Shown here one piece after another: positions 27,461-32,967 of a DNA stretch of 32,967 bases (position 1 is its first letter; each line of letters starts with the position of its first letter). Source of the DNA: Gemmatimonadota bacterium (lineage in GTDB: Bacteria; Latescibacterota; UBA2968; UBA8231); assembly GCA_018673255.1 (NCBI GenBank), contig JABHDC010000083.1, positions 1 through 32,967 on the forward strand, written 5' to 3'. The translations under genes and the position numbers were made by a program. The notes beneath the pieces were generated by a model. It was given only the letters and a program-made list of their open reading frames with translations, was not told where the DNA came from and did not search any database.

Positions 27461-29806
27461 CTAAAACTCCCAGCTGGCGCCGATCGATGGCAGCAGCGGG
27501 AACCACTCTTCATTCGTCGTCGACGTCGCCACAAGTTCTTTATCGATGACCTGGCGTCGATCGCCGGGCAGAATATCTCGCACATTCTCGCGACCGTAGA
27601 GATTGATGATCTCCAGGAAGACAGAGAGCCGACCCTTGCCCAGCTCGAAATAGCGATTCACACGGACGTCGAGACGATGATACGCTGGCAGGAGTGTGGC
27701 ATTGCGAGGCCCGAAGCCATCGCGATAGGGCCACTCCCCTTCTGGCACATCGATCCGCACGAATCGTCGCTCCGTGTAGGGCCACCCTGAGCGATACTGC
27801 CAGGCCATCGCCAGATGCCAGACGCGTGATGGTTGCCAGCTGCAGTCCACATAGATCGTGTGCCGCTGATCCTGATTCTTCGGCACATTCTCCCCCTGAA
27901 GTTTCTCTTCCGCTCTGGCCAGGGCATAACTGCCCCACCAACTGAATCTCCCACCCGCGTCGCGCTTGACGAAGATCTCGACACCTCGGGCCGTTCCCGA
28001 TTCCGGCTCCAGAAAGACGGAGACCTCTTCTAGCTCAGGTGCGAAGAGGACGTCCTTGGACAGATTCTCGTGTCGAGGGCGAATCGATGTCAGGTTCTTC
28101 TGATAGGCTTCCACGCGGAGATCGATCGCGTGATCGAAGGCATGCTCCAGCCCGACGACCCAATGCTCGGCGCGTTGAGCCGGGTAGTACACCGTCTCAC
28201 CAAAGGGCACGTCCAGATCGTTGATGTCCTGCCCTTGATGGAACCATCCCCAGGCCGCCCGCAGGAAGGTGCGTCTGCCCAGGCTGTAGACCGCACTCAG
28301 ACGGGGCCCGAGTACGTCATCGCCTGTATAGGACAGGTGATCGTATCGCAGACCCGCATCCACGACCAACGGCTCGAAGGCCCGCCAGCGTACACTGCCA
28401 ACGAGGGCCGCCGTCGTACCTGTGGGTGTCGTGTCGACGGCGGTCGTGTCATACACGATACCCGCATTGATCGGCAGACCGGAGATCACGCGTTCCCGAC
28501 TCGTGTAGTGCGCCTGTGAGTCCAGGCGTTTCACATCGACCCCCAGAAACCCCATCAGTCGATCTGTGGCTTCCCAGGTCCAGTCCTGCCGCAGGCCAAG
28601 CAGATCGAAATCGCGCGTCTCCTTCAGATCGAAGCGCTTGCGCCACCCTGGCGAATACTGGCCTGCAGCATCCCAGACCCGCTCGAAATCTTCTGCGCGG
28701 CGACTCTGCGACACGGCGCCAGCCGACAGGACTGTTTCACTCGCCAGCTGATCGCTGAAAGTGGAACGAAGGCGCAGCCAGGCGTAGCGATTTCCATAGG
28801 ATGAGGAGATATGATCACCACTCTCATCGTCGGCGGCACTCAGATCATCGATCGCGTTCAGGACATGGACGGACAGTAGATGGTTGTCATTCAGTCGGTA
28901 TTCGGCCTTCCCCAGGACATCGTAATACACCGGCGAAACGTCGCTTGCGCCCGCTATGGCCATCACGATATCGAGATAACCCCGACGGGCCGACACAAGC
29001 CAGTTGCCGCGCCCATCGGCAAAATGCCCTTCCGTGAAGAGCCGGGCATTCATGAAACTGATGCCCACGGATGTCCGCGGCTGCGAACTCGGGGTCAGTG
29101 TCGTCACGTCGAAGACACCGCTCATGTGACCGCCATACCGCGCCGGGAACCCACCCGCCATCATGTCGATGCCGCCGATGGCCATGACGTCGATAATACT
29201 CAGCAGACCACCCGAGAAGTCTTTGAGATGGAAAGGCTCGTAGAGTTCAAGGCCGTCGAGTCGCACGAGCACTTCTTCATGCTCGCCGCCACGAACGGTG
29301 AACCGTGCGGAGATATCGTCGCCACCGACACCCGGCAGACGTTTCACCGCACGATAGACGTCGTCACCAAATTGCGGAATCGTGCGGATGTCCTCTTCAC
29401 CGAGCGTCTGCCGCACCACGGGGTCCTGCTTCATGATGGCGAAACGTCCCGGCGTCACAACGATCTCTCTCAGCCGCAGCGGGGCTGGGGAGATCTCGAA
29501 TTTCAGATAGGACAGTGGACCGCCGTCGGCACAAACGCAGGTGAGGCTCCTGCTGCGGTAGCCGATCAGAGAGACCTCGACCGGTTGAGGGCCTGGGGGG
29601 ACGCCGCCCATGGTGAAATGGCCCTGCTCATCGGTTGTGGTCCCGACAGGCGCACCGATGATCCGGACCACAGCGCCTGCCAGGGGCCCCTTCTGATCCG
29701 CATCGACCACCACACCGGAGAACTGGCAGTCCTCCCCTGCGACCCCACCCCTCGGCAGGATCACTGCGAGCAACGTCAGAATCCAGAACCGTACGTACCG
29801 CTCCAT
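27461..29806 (-). CDS. TonB-dependent outer-membrane receptor
   Basis: 781 residues from ATG 29806, with GGAGGT five bases upstream. The signal peptide is RYVRFWILTLLAVILPRGGVAG. A carboxypeptidase-regulatory-like domain (FSGVVVDADQKGPLAGAVVRIIG) spans about 25-105. The plug includes FTVRGGEHEEVLVRLDGLELYEPFHL and GGFPARYGGHMSGVFDV. The barrel runs to LLPSIGASWEF, ending in Phe as outer-membrane barrels do. The TonB box is not certain. Ligand unknown. It is the last gene of a minus-strand run after a GntR regulator and an ABC-2 transporter, so it may be coregulated with them, but a 115-base gap separates it from the permease. Confidence 0.93.
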   Translation of the reverse strand: MERYVRFWILTLLAVILPRGGVAGEDCQFSGVVVDADQKGPLAGAVVRIIGAPVGTTTDEQGHFTMGGVPPGPQPVEVSLIGYRSRSLTCVCADGGPLSYLKFEISPAPLRLREIVVTPGRFAIMKQDPVVRQTLGEEDIRTIPQFGDDVYRAVKRLPGVGGDDISARFTVRGGEHEEVLVRLDGLELYEPFHLKDFSGGLLSIIDVMAIGGIDMMAGGFPARYGGHMSGVFDVTTLTPSSQPRTSVGISFMNARLFTEGHFADGRGNWLVSARRGYLDIVMAIAGASDVSPVYYDVLGKAEYRLNDNHLLSVHVLNAIDDLSAADDESGDHISSSYGNRYAWLRLRSTFSDQLASETVLSAGAVSQSRRAEDFERVWDAAGQYSPGWRKRFDLKETRDFDLLGLRQDWTWEATDRLMGFLGVDVKRLDSQAHYTSRERVISGLPINAGIVYDTTAVDTTPTGTTAALVGSVRWRAFEPLVVDAGLRYDHLSYTGDDVLGPRLSAVYSLGRRTFLRAAWGWFHQGQDINDLDVPFGETVYYPAQRAEHWVVGLEHAFDHAIDLRVEAYQKNLTSIRPRHENLSKDVLFAPELEEVSVFLEPESGTARGVEIFVKRDAGGRFSWWGSYALARAEEKLQGENVPKNQDQRHTIYVDCSWQPSRVWHLAMAWQYRSGWPYTERRFVRIDVPEGEWPYRDGFGPRNATLLPAYHRLDVRVNRYFELGKGRLSVFLEIINLYGRENVRDILPGDRRQVIDKELVATSTTNEEWFPLLPSIGASWEF

Positions 29807-29921
29807 GGCCACCTCCGCTGGCCCGCCTTGTGGATACGGGCCTCAACCGTCAGTGTACCCGAACAATGCCACTCATCGCCACGATGTGTCTCGGGGTAGC
29901 GCCGTGAGCACAGGCCTGCAC

Positions 29922-30593
29922 TTACACGCGCGGAACACATCTCCTGTGACGGTGCGTCAATACACTCAATCCGACCAGCACCAGCGACAGCAGAAGGAGG
30001 ATGTGCGGTCCTACGTTGGATCGCACAAATTCGAACGGTGATCGGAAAAACGCTGTTCGGAAGAACGCCGCCAGCAGGGGGTGCGGTTCACTCCTGGTGA
30101 TGTAGACGTAGGCACCCAGAATCATGATGCCGAGGAAGACGGTGCCAGCGGCGATCTTGCCATGCACGTCGTACCCACGTCGAGAAACTGCCGGCGACAG
30201 ATCCAGTGCCATCCACTGGATGCCAGAGAGAGACAGCATCACTCCGGTGCCCAACTGGAACACAGAACCGGAGTGAGATCCGGGGTGAAACCATTCCAGC
30301 ATTGAGGTGTAGACCCCCCATGCCACGACGAAAGGCACAAACACCGTCGCGATACGTGCGACGGCGAGTTCATGATCTGCCACTGGCAGCATGGCCAGCT
30401 GCATATCGCGACGCTCGTCGTATCGAGTCTCGACGATCCCGCTGGTGACGCCCCAAGCCACAAAGAAAGCGACCCACCTCCACATGGGGTCCAGAAATCC
30501 CGTCAACCCGGCCACCAGTGGCATGGCCACAACCGTACCGATCACCAGCACTTGCCAGCGATACCCCAGTTCAGCCCTGATCAGTCGCCACAT
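29922..30593 (-). CDS. ABC-2-type transporter permease
   Basis: 223 residues with about six hydrophobic segments: LVIGTVVAMPLVAGLTGFL, WVAFFVAWGVTSGIV, IATVFVPFVVAWGVY, LGTGVMLSLSGIQWMAL, TVFLGIMILGAYVYI and ILLLLSLVLVGLSVL. It starts MWRLIRAELGYRWQ, typical of ABC-2 membrane subunits in YtrB-type operons. It overlaps the ATPase gene by 13 bases, so subunits are translated together. Substrate not known; these systems respond to cell-wall stress or export small molecules. Confidence 0.8.
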   Translation of the reverse strand: MWRLIRAELGYRWQVLVIGTVVAMPLVAGLTGFLDPMWRWVAFFVAWGVTSGIVETRYDERRDMQLAMLPVADHELAVARIATVFVPFVVAWGVYTSMLEWFHPGSHSGSVFQLGTGVMLSLSGIQWMALDLSPAVSRRGYDVHGKIAAGTVFLGIMILGAYVYITRSEPHPLLAAFFRTAFFRSPFEFVRSNVGPHILLLLSLVLVGLSVLTHRHRRCVPRV

Positions 30594-31534
30594 GATACCC
30601 CCCTTTTCAGGATCTGCAGTGCGATCTCCTCGCCACTCATCGTCGTGGGACGGATGTGCTGCGCCCCCAGCTCGGCCAACTGAGCGATCGTCGCCTCGCC
30701 GTCACAGGAGATGATCCGATTGTCGGCGCCACTCCTCTCGTGTACTACGACGCCTGTCAGATGAGACAGGACCCCAGACGGATGGCCAGGGAGATCACCC
30801 GAGCCTGCGCCCGTCAGTTCGTCTGATGAACTACCGGGGGCATCATCCGGCAGGCGACATGTGATCGAACGCCACGCCTCCACCAGATCGGCAATCGTTG
30901 CCCTCACGACGATCTGTCCATCCACGAGGAATGCAAGATCATCTGCCAGACGGGCAATGTCGGAGAGGATGTGTGTGGAATAGCAGATGGCGCAGTCGCC
31001 CTGTTCCAGCAGATCGAAGAGCACACCGAGCACATCATCACGAACGACTGGATCCAGACCTGCCGTGGGTTCGTCCAGCAGCAGGAGACGTGGACCAGCA
31101 GCCACGGCAGCGACGATTCCCAGTTTCACCCGATTCCCCCGGGACAGGTCACGGACACGCTTGTCGAGGGGCAATTGAAGACGACGTGCCAGTTCGTCGG
31201 CCATGGTCGCTGACCAGCGTGGGTAGAACTGAGACAGGAAGGCGAGATTGCGGGCCCCCGACCACTTCTCGAAGTAGGCCTGTCGGACCTTCACATAGGC
31301 CACGTCCGCCTTCCAACCTGGATCACCTGCCGACACCGGCGTTCCACAGATCTCCCGTTCGCCGTGCTCGGGGCGCACGAGCCCGGTAAGGCAGTGCATG
31401 GCCGTCGTCTTTCCGGCACCATTGGGACCCACCAACCCCAGACTCACACCCGTCTCAAGTTCCAGATCGATGGGACCCAGCTGGAAGCCCGGGTACCTCT
31501 TCATCATCCCTGTGCAGCGCAATGCAATCGACAT
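30581..31534 (-). CDS. ABC transporter ATP-binding protein
   Basis: 317 residues. Walker A is GPNGAGKTT (36-44). The signature reads LSRGNRVKLG, a variant of LSGGQ in which the second Gly is kept. Walker B is LLLLDEPTAGLDP, and the switch His is in YSTHILSDI. A C-terminal extension of about 90 residues (from about 228) is acidic and poorly conserved, longer than usual for the family. This fits the YtrB-type ATPases that pair with small permeases and are controlled by GntR/YtrA. It lies 16 bases downstream of the regulator gene. Confidence 0.93.
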   Translation of the reverse strand: MSIALRCTGMMKRYPGFQLGPIDLELETGVSLGLVGPNGAGKTTAMHCLTGLVRPEHGEREICGTPVSAGDPGWKADVAYVKVRQAYFEKWSGARNLAFLSQFYPRWSATMADELARRLQLPLDKRVRDLSRGNRVKLGIVAAVAAGPRLLLLDEPTAGLDPVVRDDVLGVLFDLLEQGDCAICYSTHILSDIARLADDLAFLVDGQIVVRATIADLVEAWRSITCRLPDDAPGSSSDELTGAGSGDLPGHPSGVLSHLTGVVVHERSGADNRIISCDGEATIAQLAELGAQHIRPTTMSGEEIALQILKRGVSCGD

Positions 31535-31550
31535 GGTATCTCTCCTGTCG

Positions 31551-31934
31551 TTACCGGCGGCGCTGTCTCTTCAGGACAGCTTCCACAAGGCCGCGGATAT
31601 CCTCTTCATCCAGACCCTCAGCGAGGGCCGCGCGGACGAGTTGGTCGAGCTCGATCGTGAGTCGCTCCCGTGCCATCGCATCACGCTGCTTGGAGGTGAC
31701 GGCGGATACGTAATACCCCTTGCCGCGCCTGGCATGGATGAGGCCCTGCTGTGCCAGACGTTCGTAGGCCCGCCCCACGGTGATGACGCTGACGCGCAGC
31801 TGTCGGGCCATTGCACGGATCGACGGCAATTCTTCGTCGGCAGACAGTTCGCCCGTCAGGATACGGGCCCTGATCTGGCGCACGATCTGTTCCTGCAGGG
31901 TTTCCGATGATTGATCGCTGAGATCCAGCAACAC
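31551..31934 (-). CDS. GntR-family (YtrA subfamily) transcription regulator
   Basis: 127 residues, short like YtrA. The winged-helix part ETLQEQIVRQIRARILTGELSADEELPSIRAMARQLRVSVITVGRAYERLAQQGLIHARRGKGYYV is unmistakable, and the effector part is only a short helical tail (QLVRAALAEGLDEEDIRGLVEAVLKRQRRR). It should repress its own ABC operon. Start GTG at 31934. The operator is probably the inverted repeat at 31978-32002. Confidence 0.9.
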   Translation of the reverse strand: MLLDLSDQSSETLQEQIVRQIRARILTGELSADEELPSIRAMARQLRVSVITVGRAYERLAQQGLIHARRGKGYYVSAVTSKQRDAMARERLTIELDQLVRAALAEGLDEEDIRGLVEAVLKRQRRR

Positions 31935-31977
31935 GGTGGCACATCCCGGTAGAGCGTGTGATGATCACAAGTGACTT

Positions 31978-32002
31978 ACTGTATATATCCATGATGTACA
32001 GT
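31978..32002 (-). promoter_or_regulatory. Operator for the GntR/YtrA operon
   Basis: ACTGTA and TACAGT are a perfect inverted pair separated by 13 bases, 44 bases before the regulator start. The TATATA between them can act as -10 for a minus-strand promoter with TTGTGG 18 bases upstream, so binding would block RNA polymerase. Autoregulation is typical of the family. Confidence 0.6.
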
Positions 32003-32008
32003 TAGCCA

Positions 32009-32044
32009 CAACAAGTCAAGGCCACTCGGCGCCTCGGCTTGTTG
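32009..32044 (-). terminator. Interrupted hairpin after the ankyrin gene
   Basis: CAACAAG/CTTGTTG and inner AGGC/GCCT form an imperfect stem. It lies downstream of the ankyrin gene and upstream of the GntR promoter. No T-run follows, so termination is only suggested. The rest of 31935-32150 shows no gene. Confidence 0.33.
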
Positions 32045-32150
32045 GTCATTCCTGCGAATCGTGGATCAGGTGACATGGACCGACGCCGGAGCGCCGCATC
32101 GTGATATCCATTCCCATGCACAGGACATTCGGGCAGCTGACGTTGCCTGA

Positions 32151-32967
32151 TCAGGCAGTGGCGCCGGCCTCTTGCAGCAAGGCGGCCACCTTGTCGTGGC
32201 CGTAACGCTGAGCCCAGGCCAGTGGACGGGCCCAGTCGGCATCGCCCCCATTTGAGTCGGCGCCCCGGGTCAGCAGGAACCGGCACAATTCAAGCTGCCC
32301 GTAACGGGCGGCCCATCCCAGGGGCGTGCTGTGAAGTTGAGATTCGAGGGCGTCTACTTCGGCGCCCCCATCGACGAGGATGCGAGCAAACTCGACCACT
32401 TCCTCCACCGTGTGACCGTAGTCGCCCGGATTGCAGGATCGGGCGGCCAGGTGATGGAGAATCGTGAAGTCGGCACGACTCGTTCGGCTGTTACGCATCG
32501 TCAGTTCGAAACCTGCGTCGACGAGGCGTTGCAGATTACGCAGATAACTGCGCCGGTCCCAACCCTGGGTGCCGATCTTCAGATTGCCGATGCGCCAGCC
32601 ACGGATCGCCTGCTCCAGCAGGTTGAAGTGACGCTCGACCGGGATGGCTGTGCCATAGGCGAGTTCGTGTTGCACGACGGCCTCGTTCCCGGCAAGGATG
32701 GCGCTCCACATCAGCTTCTCCCGCGCCTCCGGATGAGCCTGCAGCTTTTCTGCCAGTGCTGCCAGATCATTGGTCACGCAATACGTCAGTGGGTCGCCCA
32801 CGGCGCCATGCAGGAACAGCAGGTCAGCCACCTCGACGTGACCGTGCAGCAGCGATTGCTCGATGGCGCTGCCGGATGCATAGATACTGGCCTGCGCCGT
32901 TGCCCCACCGGCCAACAACGCCTCAACGACCGCGCGATGCCCACGATTTGCGGCCAGCCACATGGGC
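32151..32967 (-). CDS. Ankyrin-repeat protein, 5' end outside the window
   Basis: At least 271 residues are visible; the frame continues beyond the right edge. Repeats seen: MWLAANRGHRAVVEALLAGGATA, SLLHGHVEVADLLFLHGAV, ILHHLAARSCNPGDYG, FARILVDGGAEVDALESQLHSTPLGWAARYGQLELCRFLLTRGADSN and PLAWAQRYGHDKVAALLQEAGATA. Spacer repeats are irregular. It is soluble and probably a scaffold, possibly with the same N-terminal module as the gene at 20548, which cannot be checked here. Confidence 0.85.
   Translation of the reverse strand, partial: PMWLAANRGHRAVVEALLAGGATAQASIYASGSAIEQSLLHGHVEVADLLFLHGAVGDPLTYCVTNDLAALAEKLQAHPEAREKLMWSAILAGNEAVVQHELAYGTAIPVERHFNLLEQAIRGWRIGNLKIGTQGWDRRSYLRNLQRLVDAGFELTMRNSRTSRADFTILHHLAARSCNPGDYGHTVEEVVEFARILVDGGAEVDALESQLHSTPLGWAARYGQLELCRFLLTRGADSNGGDADWARPLAWAQRYGHDKVAALLQEAGATA

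Noticed and set aside
28880..29899. Long plus-strand frame opposite the TonB receptor
   Set aside because: The receptor on the minus strand has signal peptide, plug and barrel features along the entire stretch.

Overview
This 33-kb window is from a high-GC Gram-negative-type bacterium. An outer membrane is implied by a TonB-dependent receptor ending in Phe, a DUF481 barrel protein and a lipobox signal peptide. The mix of families (ankyrin proteins with the LRKQAK N-terminus, archaeal-type AspRS, Tat-exported beta-propeller, NTF2-like protein, many stand-alone modifying enzymes) fits a poorly cultured phylum on the FCB side such as Latescibacterota. That placement is a guess from gene style, not a demonstrated assignment. 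No rRNA, tRNA or CRISPR array was seen.

Layout. 1-140: right end of an IS21-type element (IstB tail plus terminal repeats), abutting a 5'-truncated unknown gene. 690-2379 (minus): a soluble histidine-kinase-like ATPase followed by a DUF481 outer-membrane protein. 2527-9112 (plus): nucleotidyltransferase, GNAT, APH-type kinase, a frameshifted second nucleotidyltransferase, then a Tat-exported beta-propeller translationally coupled to a heparinase-like protein. 9113-11502 (minus): an NTF2-like protein and an archaeal-type aspartyl-tRNA synthetase. The synthetase is preceded by a promoter, an Asp/Asn-codon-rich leader peptide and a strong terminator, which is a classical attenuation layout. 11646-13771 (plus): a conserved protein of unknown function and an ANT(6)-like adenylyltransferase.

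13773-15992 (minus) is the most unusual gene. One 739-codon frame encodes an ECF sigma factor, then ankyrin repeats, then most of an ATP synthase F1 beta subunit whose Walker A Lys-Thr is replaced by Thr-Ala. It looks like a transcription factor fused to a catalytically dead F1-beta. 16337-19346 (plus) is a tight four-gene operon: a GNAT-GrpB-GNAT triple fusion, a Nudix hydrolase, a 2H phosphoesterase (2'-5' RNA ligase type) and a P-loop kinase, the last three joined by ATGA overlaps. 19455-20030 (minus) is a membrane-anchored multi-zinc-ribbon protein. 20548-24204 (plus) holds an ankyrin protein, two methyltransferases and a Nudix hydrolase. 24335-24926 (minus) is a vapBC module. 25081-25437 (plus) is a lipoprotein gene broken by one in-frame TAA. 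25470-27397 (plus) holds a sugar-phosphate-isomerase-like protein and an alpha/beta hydrolase. 27461-31934 (minus) runs GntR/YtrA regulator, ABC ATPase, ABC-2 permease, TonB receptor. An ankyrin protein runs off the right edge.

Regulation. Several intergenic regions on the minus strand share one plan: a TTGACA-like -35, 16-18 bases, a TA-starting -10, 100-200 bases of leader, then a GC-rich hairpin with a T-rich tail. Three of the hairpins (16052, 20146, 26311) share nearly the same stem, GAGGCGAG/CTCGCCTC, with similar promoter-to-terminator distances (about 127-134 nt). They may be a repeated leader or small-RNA family.
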